DNA of 6,032 nucleotides from Thermoflexia bacterium (lineage in GTDB: Bacteria; Chloroflexota; Anaerolineae; B4-G1; SLSP01), in NCBI GenBank assembly GCA_030605705.1, contig JAUWHU010000392.1, positions 1 through 6,032 of the forward strand, in the 5' to 3' direction. Position numbers and translations under genes: made by a program. Every line of letters begins with the position of its first letter. The stretch's first letter is position 1. The notes below the pieces were generated by a model. It ran no database searches. It was not told the origin of the DNA and saw only the letters and a list, made by a program, of their open reading frames with translations. Below are positions 1 to 6,026 of this stretch, one piece after another.

Positions 1-3000
1 TGGGTGAAGGGGTGGGTGTTGGCGTGGGAGAGGATGGGGTTGCGGACAGCAGCACCTCGAGGTATGCGCCAATGTAGAGCGTGGTGGTCACATCCGTGCC
101 GCGCTGGGTACGTTTACGCGCCAGGTTCCCGTCACCGTCGTGGGTGAACTGCAGCGTCTGGTCGCTCATACTGACGTGGGTCAGGCGGTTCTCCACGTCG
201 AATTCTTGGACGTAGGTCTGCCACGCGCCGCTCACTGCCACGTGCCGCGTGACCATGTTCCCGTTCTCGTCGTAGGTGTAGGCGCTGCCGTTGCTCAAGG
301 TCTGCGCAGCGAAGGGCTGGCCCGCCGTGGCGTAGTGCGGCAAAGACGGATATGCCGGGCCGCTCGTATAATTGCGCGCGATCAACGGGCAGTAGACGCG
401 GTGGGTTCCCGTGAAGGTCGCAGGAGGTACCAGCGTGACGGGATAGGGCGTGCCGTAGGTGTAGGTGACGGCGCTGCTGGCGGTCTTGGTTTTCAGGTTT
501 CCCAGCGGACTGTAGGCGTAGGTTTCGTTCACCGCGCCGGTCGCCTGCACCAGCCGGTCGCGCTCGTCGTAGGTGTAAATGGTGTTTTCGCTGCGGGTAG
601 TATCGCTCAGGGTCTGCACGTTGCCCACAGAATCGTAGCTGTAGCCCAGGTTGAGCAAGGCCGCGCCGCCAGCCTGTGGCTGCACTTGCAGTTGCTCCAG
701 CCGCAGGTTGGCGGGCCGGTAGACGTAGGTGGTCGCCAGCGTGTTGCCCCACGTCTGCCGCCGCGGCTGCCCCGCCGCGCTGTAGGTGGCGACGTCGAGG
801 TAGGTGGTCAGGCTGCCGGCGTCCAGCCCATAGACCCGCGCCACCAGGCCACGGGCGTCGTAAACCGTGTGGACGGTTTCCCCGGTGGGATAGGTGATGG
901 CGCTGACGCGCCCGGCCCCATCATAGGCCCAGCCGGTGGTGTAGGTACCCAGGTCGCCGGTCAGGATGCGCGTCGCGGTCACGACACGGCCCCGCGCATC
1001 GTAGTCCCACGCCGTCACGCCCGTCGCGTCGGTCATCACAGTGCGCTGTCCCAACGCCCAGCCGGAATCTCCGTAAGCGTACTGCGCCAGCACCTGCTCG
1101 CCCGCGGCTACACCGGTGCTCTTTGCCACCAGCCGGTTGAGGGCGTCGTACTCGAAGGTGAGCGCCTGCTCCCGCGCGTCCGTCTGCTGCACCAGGTTCC
1201 CCAGCGCGTCGTATTCGTACTGCCAGTGGCCCATGCTGGGATCCCACAGCGCCGTCTTGCGGCCCAGCGCGTCGTATTGGATGCGGGTAACATGCCCCTC
1301 GGCATCCTGCACCGCCAACAGCGCGTCGTGGGTGTCGTACCAGTAGCGGGTGACGTGGCCTGGCGCATCCCAGGTGGGTTGAGCGTATGTGCCGGTGTGC
1401 TCGGTCACGGCTAACGTGCGCCCCAGCCCGTCGCGCTCGGCGCTGCTTTGATGTCCGGCGGCATCCAAGATCAACGTCTGCCGGCCGCGATACGCGCTGC
1501 GGGTGGTGGCCCCATCGGGCGCGGTGACGGTCGCTGTACGCCCCAGCCCATCGTAGGAGGTGGTGCTGGCGTAGGGAGAGCCGGCCGGCAGCAAACTCCC
1601 GCCGGTGGCGGTCTGGGTCACCGGCAGGGTGCTGGAGATGGTGCGCCCCAGGCCATCGTAGGCGGTGGTTTGCAGCACCAGTTGTCCCGCTCCGGCCGCG
1701 CTCTGCGCCTGCAACGCCCGCCCCAGGCCGTCGTAGAGCGTCCAGGTAGCGGGCTGCTCCCGCCGTTCCACGCCGCTGGCGAAGGGGGCCGGGATCTGGT
1801 TCCCTTGCAGCGCCGGATAAGTGTAGATCACATCGGCCTGACTGCCGGGCAAGCCCGTGACCGGGTCGGGCCCGTAGACGGCCACGAGGCGGCCCAGGTC
1901 ATCGTAGGTGTAGCGACTCTGCGCGCCGCCGGCCGCCGTCACCTGCTGTACCTGCCCCGGCAGGCCCGCATCCGCCGGGATACCGGCCACACCGTAGTAC
2001 GCGGTATGGCTGCACTGACCCAGGGCATTGCACACCGTCACCGGGTAGAGGTGATACAGGCCGTCGTAAGCCGTCGTCGTCGGGCGGCCCAACGCATCGG
2101 TCACGACGGTGGGATTGCCCCAGCCGTCGTAAGCGTAGGTCGTGGTCAGCCAATCCGTGCCGCCGCCCTGCCGCACCCCGGTCAACGTCCCGGTGAGCGG
2201 GGTCACGCCCCAGGGCTGCCCGTCGTAGGCGTAGTGGGTCTCGCGGCTGCCGGTGGTTTCCGATTGGGGACGGATCAGCCAGTTATCCGGCACCGGCGGG
2301 TAGAACTCACGAGTACTGAGACGCTCGTCGCCGCTCAACGCCAGGTTGCCCCGGTCGTATTCCTGGGTGACGTTGCCGTAGGCGTCGTAGGTGTAGTCAA
2401 CCCGGCTGACGGCGGCCGGTTCCCCCGGAGTATAGGTCGTGGCCGTCACCTGGTCGGCGTGGGCCACCGTGGTCGTGCCGTTGGGCAGCGTGATCCAGTG
2501 GGTATCCACCTGCTGGAGCAAGGCACCGGGGGCGTCCGGCGCGTAGACCTGCGTCCGGTACTCGCGGCCGCGGAAGTCTTCAGATTCAGTGTGGAACAAG
2601 TGTTGGCTGCGGCGCAATGGCGTCCCGTCGTAGTCCGCGCTCCAGGTTGCTACATCCGCGTAGCCCTTGACGCGGTAATTTTCAGCGTCAGCGCCGGTGT
2701 AGCTGTAAGTAACCAGCGCGGGATTGGCCTGGATGCCGTCGTATGTGGCACGGTTCTCCACGTAGTAATTGAAGACCTTGCGGCTCTCACCGCAGCCGTC
2801 GTAGTCGTTCCAGGTATCCAGGGTGTCGTATGAAAAATGAGTTACACTCCCGTACCCGTTGGTGACGTGGGTCAGGCGCGGGTAGGGAAAGGTGGAAAGT
2901 TCCCAAGGAGTCAAAGGATTTAGAGGATCATCCTGCCTGGCACACCACGGCTTGTTCTGCCGGTATTCGTATTCGAAGCTCGTCAGTGGGAAAGCCAGGT

Positions 3001-4170
3001 TACCAGCGCCGCTGAATTCTTGAATATTGTACAAGCGTCGCCTTGCCCGCACCTTTTCATCTACACCACCATCGGGATCGGGGCCTATCGTCAATTGGTA
3101 AGTCCGCACAGGTATTCCCAAGTGCTTGATCTCAATGGCGTCCAACTGTCCGGGATCGCCAAAGATAGGCTGCCCTTCTTCGGCGCGGCCTGGTTGTAAA
3201 CCGAAAGGCCCGCTGTGAAAGATGACCTCGCTGTGCCAACCACCGATTCCGTCATTATTGTACCAAATGTGGTTCAGACGGCTGGCGGTGTCGCGCCGGG
3301 GGCTGTTCCAGGCGGGTCCCCCTTGAGTTTCTTCGTAAGTAACCTGCAGCGAGTTGCCATACCGGTCGTGCGCTTCATCCAAACGCCAGCGGTAAACGTC
3401 GTAGTTGCTCTGATAGTGTCCACCCGCCGCATTGAACATCAATTGCTCGGAGTTTTCGTTGTGGCCCAAGCGATACTCCGTACCCTCAGGGGTGCGCACG
3501 GTCCAATACTCGCCCGTGAAGTTATCGGGGCTGGGATCAGCGGTGAGTTCGTTGTGGCGCTCGATGTAGAGCTGGGGCGCGTCCTGGGCATAATAACGTC
3601 CACTGCGCGCGTCAGGTGTGGCCGGTTTGAGATCGTAGCCGGTGCCGTTCAGCAACAACACCAAACCGTCTTCCAGGTGAATAGCTTGCGTAGGCCGGCC
3701 ATCGGGGTAACTCACGGATTGGTAAACGTTCTTGAAAGCGATATCCATCAAATCCACCGACCAGCCGATGCCCGCCCAATCCTGCGTCCAGGCAGTGATT
3801 CCATCCACCCGCCGGCTATTGTACGAGAGGTTCAGCTGCGGCTGGAGGCCGTTGCGTCCCGGCGGTACCGCGAGAGGATAGTTGTACGTCGCCGCGCCGC
3901 TGAACAGGCTGACGACCGGCGCATTGTAGGTCAGTTGCCAGCCCTGCTCGTCAGTGCTACCCGTAGCCTCCGCGAGGGCCGCCTCCGGGGTCGCCAGCGG
4001 GGACGCTAGCGGGTCGGGAGGTGCCAGCGGGGATTGCAGGGTTGCGGACTGTGAGCTGGCCGTGGGGCGGGCCTGGCGTGCAGGGGCAGGGGCACGGTAC
4101 TCAGCAGCAATGAAACGATCACAAATAAGTGCAGTAACTTGGTGATATGGTAGTCGTGGCTTACGTGCAT
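1..4170 (-). CDS. Secreted SpvB-like/YD-repeat (RHS-family) giant protein, C-terminus beyond window, frameshift near N-terminus
   Basis: About 1,390 codons are visible and the gene continues past the left edge. The main frame has no stop from 4216 down to base 2; I checked every TTA, CTA and TCA on the plus strand. N-terminus: ATG at 4168-4170, preceded by AGGAGAG 4 nt upstream, encodes a signal peptide with hydrophobic core LLHLFVIVSLLL (residues 12-23). A Pro/Ala-rich stretch follows. An SpvB-type domain starts near residue 90, with GAATYNYPLAVPPGRNG, then LNLSYNS and WAGIGWSVDL, as in SpvB/TcdB toxin-complex proteins. From about 2840 down to 150 come YD repeats (YTYDAYGN, YTYDDLGR, several YDGLGR, YDALGR, YTYDENGN) of the Rhs core, which in known relatives builds a hollow secreted shell around a C-terminal toxin. 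Near the left edge YIGAYLEV is followed by a TPTPTPSP linker. The signal peptide and the body are in different frames. A toxin tip is not visible, so the activity is unknown. Confidence 0.9.
4006..4093 (-). other. Apparent frameshift zone between signal peptide and body of the RHS-family protein
   Basis: The frame opened by the ATG at 4170 ends at TAG (plus positions 4006-4008) after 54 codons. The YD-repeat frame is one base off and has no ATG, GTG or TTG between its upstream stop (4217-4219) and the SpvB-type domain. Reading through needs a -1 shift, equivalent to one missing base. The hydrophobic segment ends near 4093, so the shift lies between there and 4006. Several C4 runs (G4 on the plus strand) in 4040-4095 are natural places for a base loss or base-call error. 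One added C in the first run would give a signal peptide ending APA, a good cleavage site. I see no X-XXY-YYZ slippery heptamer in the right phase, so programmed shifting is less likely than mutation or sequencing error. Confidence 0.75.
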
Positions 4171-4173
4171 GGA

Positions 4174-4180
4174 TCTCTCC
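4174..4180 (-). promoter_or_regulatory. Ribosome binding site fixing the RHS-family start
   Basis: On the minus strand AGGAGAG precedes the ATG at 4170 by 4 nt (AGGAGAGATCCATG). It is the only Shine-Dalgarno-like site in the upstream region. It selects the frame that encodes the signal peptide, not the frame that encodes the body, which is the main argument for a frameshift. Confidence 0.7.
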
Positions 4181-4220
4181 TATTTGAGTGAAATGTGGAG
4201 GTGAGAGAGGAGCACGCTAT

Positions 4221-4254
4221 AAAAAAACCCTCCTGGTGTATTGACACCGGGAGG
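4221..4254 (-). terminator. Intrinsic terminator/attenuator just upstream of the RHS-family gene
   Basis: On the minus strand CCTCC-C-GGTGT pairs with ACACC-A-GGAGG around a 4-nt CAAT loop, with one C-A mismatch. It is followed by G and seven T residues. The hairpin ends about 50 nt before the RHS ATG and downstream of a leftward promoter, so it would stop transcripts before the gene unless read through. No gene to its right on this strand clearly needs a terminator, which favours an attenuator role (inference). The -35 box of the rightward promoter lies inside the hairpin. Confidence 0.75.
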
Positions 4255-4269
4255 CAGATGTGGTACAAT
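4241..4269 (+). promoter_or_regulatory. Near-consensus sigma-70 promoter, rightward
   Basis: TTGACA (4241-4246) is a perfect -35 box. A 17-nt spacer leads to TACAAT (4264-4269), with a TG extended -10 (TGGTACAAT). Predicted start is about 4276. This is the best promoter in the window, yet no coding sequence follows: a terminator-like hairpin comes within about 60 nt, so it probably makes a small RNA. Confidence 0.8.
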
Positions 4270-4275
4270 AATGCC

Positions 4276-4341
4276 CGTCAGGGTGTTCTCTCACCTTGGC
4301 CACAGCCCCAGGCGTTTCTGTCACCGTGGGGCATTTTGTTT
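4276..4341 (+). ncRNA. Putative small RNA antisense to the RHS leader
   Basis: Inferred transcript of about 65 nt from the consensus promoter at 4241-4269 to the hairpin and T-rich run ending near 4341. Visible structure: a 7-bp stem CAGGGTG/CACCTTG (4279-4285 with 4292-4298, one G-U pair, 6-nt loop), then the terminator stem. It has no start codon with a ribosome site and no useful open frame. It is fully complementary to the leftward transcript expected from the promoter at 4360-4387, which leads into the RHS gene. I recognise no known RNA family. Existence of the RNA is inferred from promoter plus terminator only. Confidence 0.45.
4305..4341 (+). terminator. Intrinsic terminator-like hairpin of the small RNA
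   Basis: GCCCCA (4305-4310) pairs with TGGGGC (4327-4332). Two more G-C pairs are possible past a bulged G. The stem is followed by ATTTTGTTTG. The stem is short and the loop fairly long, so it is weaker than the other terminators in the window. A competing pairing, CCAC (4300-4303) with GTGG (4326-4329), is possible. Confidence 0.5.
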
Positions 4342-4359
4342 GTAAAGAACCGCTTTCAC

Positions 4360-4387
4360 ATTGTACCACAACCGGGTAGTGGAGCAA
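4360..4387 (-). promoter_or_regulatory. Leftward promoter for the RHS leader
   Basis: On the minus strand TACAAT (plus 4360-4365) is preceded by TGTGG (extended -10). At a 16-nt spacing comes TTGCTC (plus 4382-4387), a weak -35 that keeps TTG. Predicted start is about 4353. The resulting leader of about 180 nt would cross the structured segment, then the terminator at 4221-4254, then reach the RHS start at 4170. I see no better promoter for the RHS gene. Confidence 0.55.
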
Positions 4388-4434
4388 ATCGGCCGGTCGC
4401 TCCTGAAGCACTGTGCGTCCAGAAATCACACCCA

Positions 4435-4464
4435 TTGAGGCTTCTTGGCGTCTTGTGCTACAAT
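4435..4464 (+). promoter_or_regulatory. Rightward promoter of a mini promoter-terminator unit
   Basis: TTGAGG (4435-4440), an 18-nt spacer, then TACAAT (4459-4464) with extended -10 (TGTGCTACAAT). Predicted start is about 4471, only a few bases before a strong terminator, so any transcript would be very short unless the terminator is read through toward the recombinase gene. Confidence 0.55.
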
Positions 4465-4474
4465 AAAAGTTGAG

Positions 4475-4509
4475 AATTCTCCCTCCAGTTCTCGGAGGGG
4501 GAATTTTTT
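4475..4509 (+). terminator. Strong intrinsic terminator immediately after a promoter
   Basis: A 12-bp stem pairs AATTCTCCCTCC (4475-4486) with GGAGGGGGAATT (4494-4505) through one G-U pair, with a 7-nt loop. T residues run from 4504 to 4509. The 5' side also holds the palindrome GAGAATTCTC (4472-4481). GAGAA (4472-4476) could instead pair with TTCTC in the loop (4489-4493), competing with the terminator, so the hairpin could act as an attenuator of recombinase expression (inference). Confidence 0.8.
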
Positions 4510-4808
4510 GTTATCTCTAACCGTGAATTCAATGCTCGTGTGTAGGCGAAGCCGGTCTGGTGAAAATTCCTTACCGGTGACACCAGAGCGTGGGCATACT
4601 CAGCAACGCTACAGGTTTCAATGATGATACTTTCACCGGACGGCAGCGGCGCAGTGATTACGCGCGTATTCAACGGATCGCCATTGTGCAACGCTGTACC
4701 ACTATGAAAATGCAGTGTTTTCCCTCAAGCCCTCAAGGTCTCTCAAGGTTCTCCGTCTTGTCACCTGGTACTTTTAGTGGTAAAACGTTCCTCGTTTTTT
4801 CTGCGTCC
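4510..4808. other. Intergenic stretch with no convincing gene
   Basis: About 300 bp between the terminator at 4509 and the recombinase promoter region. The only notable frame is a leftward one from TTG at 4691 to 4458 (77 codons). It has no ribosome site and runs through the terminator hairpin. Small repeats are present: three CTCAAG copies (4724, 4732, 4742), an 8-bp inverted pair TACCACTA/TAGTGGTA (4697-4704 and 4775-4782), and TCTGGTG/CACCAGA (4556-4562 and 4581-4587). They could be recombinase or regulator binding sites, but nothing proves it. Confidence 0.5.
4724..4747. repeat. Three CTCAAG direct repeats upstream of the recombinase
   Basis: CTCAAG occurs at 4724-4729, 4732-4737 and 4742-4747, with steps of 8 and 10 bp, the last close to one helical turn. 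The cluster is enclosed by the inverted pair TACCACTA/TAGTGGTA. Multiple short direct repeats beside an integrase gene can be arm-type binding sites in phage-like recombinases. Here that is only a possibility. Confidence 0.35.
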
Positions 4809-4835
4809 CCACAATATAAAATGTTCCCGTTGTGG
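4809..4835. promoter_or_regulatory. Operator-like inverted repeat in the recombinase promoter region
   Basis: CCACAA (4809-4814) and TTGTGG (4830-4835) form a perfect 6-bp inverted repeat separated by 15 bp. It overlaps the expected -35 position of the promoter whose -10 is at 4846. A regulator bound here could control recombinase transcription (inference). Confidence 0.35.
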
Positions 4836-4845
4836 AGAATAGTAT

Positions 4846-4851
4846 TACAAT
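4846..4851 (+). promoter_or_regulatory. Probable -10 box of the recombinase gene
   Basis: TACAAT at 4846-4851 repeats the hexamer of the other promoters in the window. It lies 36 bp before the ATG and would start transcription near 4858. No good -35 is seen at 16-18 bp (TTCCCG is poor), so the promoter may be weak or activator-dependent. Confidence 0.45.
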
Positions 4852-4874
4852 CATCCCATTCAAAACTACTTCAC

Positions 4875-4881
4875 AAGGAGG
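4875..4881 (+). promoter_or_regulatory. Strong ribosome binding site of the recombinase
   Basis: AAGGAGG with a 6-nt spacer to the ATG at 4888 is an almost perfect Shine-Dalgarno sequence. It fixes the start and implies efficient translation, in contrast with the weak -35 of the promoter. Confidence 0.85.
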
Positions 4882-4887
4882 AGCATT

Positions 4888-5862
4888 ATGACTTTCACGG
4901 ATTTGGTACGTATACGTATGCGCCGGTGGCTGTTGGAAGAAACGGTTGATCCGCTGACGGTGGACAAAGCGGTGCAAATGTTCATTCAGGATCGCATTGC
5001 TCAGGGGCGGGCAGAACGGACCCTGAAGGATTACCAGCGGGTATTGGAGCCATTCGTCAGCTGGTGCCGGGAGCAAAATGTGGAAATGCACCAAGTAACG
5101 CGCGAGCACATGCGTGACTATGTCGTTCTCTTGCGGACAAAACCACGTCCCCAGTCAGGAAAACCCTGGAGCAAAGGAACGGTGGGACTCCACATTCGCA
5201 ACCTGCGAACATTCTGGCACTGGCTACAGGCTGAAGGGAAAATACCGGGCGATCTAGCAAGTGCCTTGGAAGTCCCAGAGGCCACGGTGCGGACTGCTGG
5301 ATTGCTCACCGATCCCGAAATCAAGCAGTTGCTCTGCATGTGTCGCACGAAGTCGTTTCCAGAGCGCGACTGGGCTTTGCTGCTGACGTTTCTGGACACC
5401 GGTTTACGGTTGCACGAGGTGGTGTTGATGCGGCGTTCCCAGTTGCAGCGTGAACAAGACCATGTTTGGTTTCACGTCTATATGCCGAAAACTGATCGTT
5501 ACCGGTTTGCGTTTTTGGGGCAAGCAGCCACTAAGGCGCTCTTGCAGTATCTAGACACACGCACAGATGAAGAGGATGCTTTATGGCTAGGCCGACGGGG
5601 GCCACTGACCAAGCAGGGGATTTACAAAATAGTCAAGCGACGGGCCCAGCAAGCCGGGACCCACACGCATCCTCATGCGTTGCGCAAGATATTTTCGACC
5701 CGCTGGGTGCAGAACGGTGGTGACAAACAGGATTTACAGGACATTGTAGGCTGGATTGCACCCAAGATGTTGGAGATCTATGTGCAGATTGCCAAACGTG
5801 AGCGTCTGGCGGCTGCGCATCATCAGTATAGCCCGGTAGATCGGCTGCTGAAGACACAATAA
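4888..5862 (+). CDS. Tyrosine recombinase/integrase (XerC/XerD-like, phage integrase family)
   Basis: Site-specific DNA recombinase of 324 residues that cuts and rejoins DNA through a 3'-phosphotyrosine intermediate. The N-terminal SAM-like core-binding domain spans about residues 25-115 (RTLKDYQRVLEPFVSWC); the catalytic domain spans about 137-305. Catalytic set as read: R174 in DTGLRLHEV, K201 in the beta-hairpin MPKTDRYRF, H263 and R266 in HALR, W289 in IVGW where many relatives have His (Trp occurs in Cre), and nucleophile Y298 in MLEIYVQI. All are present, so it should be active. Length is typical for Xer-like enzymes and stand-alone integrases. The start is set by AAGGAGG (4875-4881), 6 nt before the ATG. 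It is transcribed divergently from the RHS gene and followed by its own terminator, so it is monocistronic. Its GC content looks lower than that of the RHS gene, consistent with acquisition. Housekeeping Xer versus mobile-element integrase cannot be settled here. Confidence 0.93.
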   Translation: MTFTDLVRIRMRRWLLEETVDPLTVDKAVQMFIQDRIAQGRAERTLKDYQRVLEPFVSWCREQNVEMHQVTREHMRDYVVLLRTKPRPQSGKPWSKGTVGLHIRNLRTFWHWLQAEGKIPGDLASALEVPEATVRTAGLLTDPEIKQLLCMCRTKSFPERDWALLLTFLDTGLRLHEVVLMRRSQLQREQDHVWFHVYMPKTDRYRFAFLGQAATKALLQYLDTRTDEEDALWLGRRGPLTKQGIYKIVKRRAQQAGTHTHPHALRKIFSTRWVQNGGDKQDLQDIVGWIAPKMLEIYVQIAKRERLAAAHHQYSPVDRLLKTQ

Positions 5863-5891
5863 CAGGTCTTCCGGAGAACCGCAGCAAAAGG

Positions 5892-5924
5892 AAACGTAGC
5901 AGGCTTCAGACCTGCTACGTTTTT
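5892..5924 (+). terminator. Intrinsic terminator of the recombinase gene
   Basis: A perfect 12-bp stem pairs AAACGTAGCAGG (5892-5903) with CCTGCTACGTTT (5911-5922), with a 7-nt loop. The T-run covers 5920-5924. It sits 30 bp after the recombinase stop codon. Confidence 0.9.
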
Positions 5925-5940
5925 CCGAGGCCTCACACGT

Positions 5941-5968
5941 TTGTTAAAACTGCGAGATGTGCTACAAT
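5941..5968 (+). promoter_or_regulatory. Promoter for a gene beyond the right edge
   Basis: TTGTTA (5941-5946), a 16-nt spacer, then TACAAT (5963-5968) with extended -10 TGTGCTACAAT. The 11-bp string is identical to that at 4454-4464. It follows the recombinase terminator and points out of the window, with a predicted start near 5975. No start codon is visible before the window ends. Confidence 0.65.
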
Positions 5969-5985
5969 CAAGACAGCGATAAAGA

Positions 5986-6026
5986 CCTCCCTTTTCTTCT
6001 TTTCTCTCCTCCTCCTCCTCTTTTTC
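5986..6026 (+). repeat. 41-nt pure pyrimidine tract with TCC triplet repeats
   Basis: Every base from 5986 to 6026 is C or T, with four TCC units plus a partial fifth at 6007-6020. It lies about 11 nt after the predicted start at 5975, so it would be in the 5' untranslated region of the next gene. The purine-rich opposite strand (GAGGAGG repeats) could support unusual DNA structure or length variation. Confidence 0.75.

Larger units (their letters stand above)
4222..4353 (-). ncRNA. Putative structured leader RNA with attenuator upstream of the RHS-family gene
   Basis: Expected 5' part of the RHS transcript. In the leftward sense AATGCCC...GGGCATT closes a branch of about 52 nt. Inside it are ACAG/CTGT, extended by GG/CC past an internal loop, and CAAGGTG/CACCCTG with one mismatch, giving a three-way-junction-like fold. 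The intrinsic terminator follows. The layout of a folded domain, then a terminator, then a ribosome site resembles riboswitch or antisense-controlled leaders. It matches no riboswitch consensus that I know. The fold was assigned by eye and has not been energy-tested. Confidence 0.4.
4259..4370. repeat. 112-bp segment bounded by exact 11-bp inverted repeats TGTGGTACAAT
   Basis: TGTGGTACAAT at 4259-4269 is exactly inverted at 4360-4370 (ATTGTACCACA). Each copy is an extended -10 element facing inward, so the segment is a pair of convergent promoters. A second, inner inverted repeat AATGCCC/GGGCATT (4270-4276 and 4329-4335) would close a multibranched structure in the leftward RNA. No flanking target duplication was seen, so a miniature transposon is not favoured. 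Confidence 0.7.

Noticed and set aside
132..752. Minus-strand open frame of 206 codons
   Set aside because: It is a frame-shifted reading of the same strand as the RHS gene. The in-frame translation gives YD repeats; this one gives Arg/Gln/His-rich sequence without motifs.
140..1414. Long plus-strand open frame (424 codons) opposite the RHS gene
   Set aside because: It is an antisense shadow of the GC-rich YD-repeat frame. Its translation is Arg/Val/Gly-rich without domain motifs, while the opposite strand encodes clear YD repeats.
1405..1745. DNA-level repeats of about 15 bp (CCCCAG..C.TCGTAG type) as a CRISPR or tandem array
   Set aside because: They encode the recurring YDGLGR of the YD repeats, are unevenly spaced (75-120 bp) and stay in frame, so they are protein repeats.
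1448..2833. Plus-strand open frame of 461 codons
   Set aside because: Also an antisense shadow. It lies inside the RHS reading frame, which is continuous and has recognisable motifs throughout this interval.
3215..4009. Plus-strand open frame of 264 codons
   Set aside because: It overlaps the SpvB-type domain encoded on the minus strand, shows no family motif and has no credible ribosome site.
4259..4370. Miniature transposon bounded by 11-bp inverted repeats
   Set aside because: The repeats coincide with extended -10 boxes, which also occur singly elsewhere in the window, and I see no target-site duplication at the borders.
4545..4590. tRNA- or attC-like fold around TCTGGTG/CACCAGA
   Set aside because: There is no anticodon arm, no conserved TΨC-loop sequence and no integron core site; the pairing is short.
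4776..4799. AAAACG/CGTTTT hairpin followed by T residues as a terminator
   Set aside because: The stem is only 6 bp and mostly A-T, and no transcript clearly needs ending there.
4590..4949. Plus-strand open frame of 119 codons overlapping the recombinase start
   Set aside because: It crosses the recombinase promoter and ribosome site in another frame and has no Shine-Dalgarno of its own or protein-like pattern.
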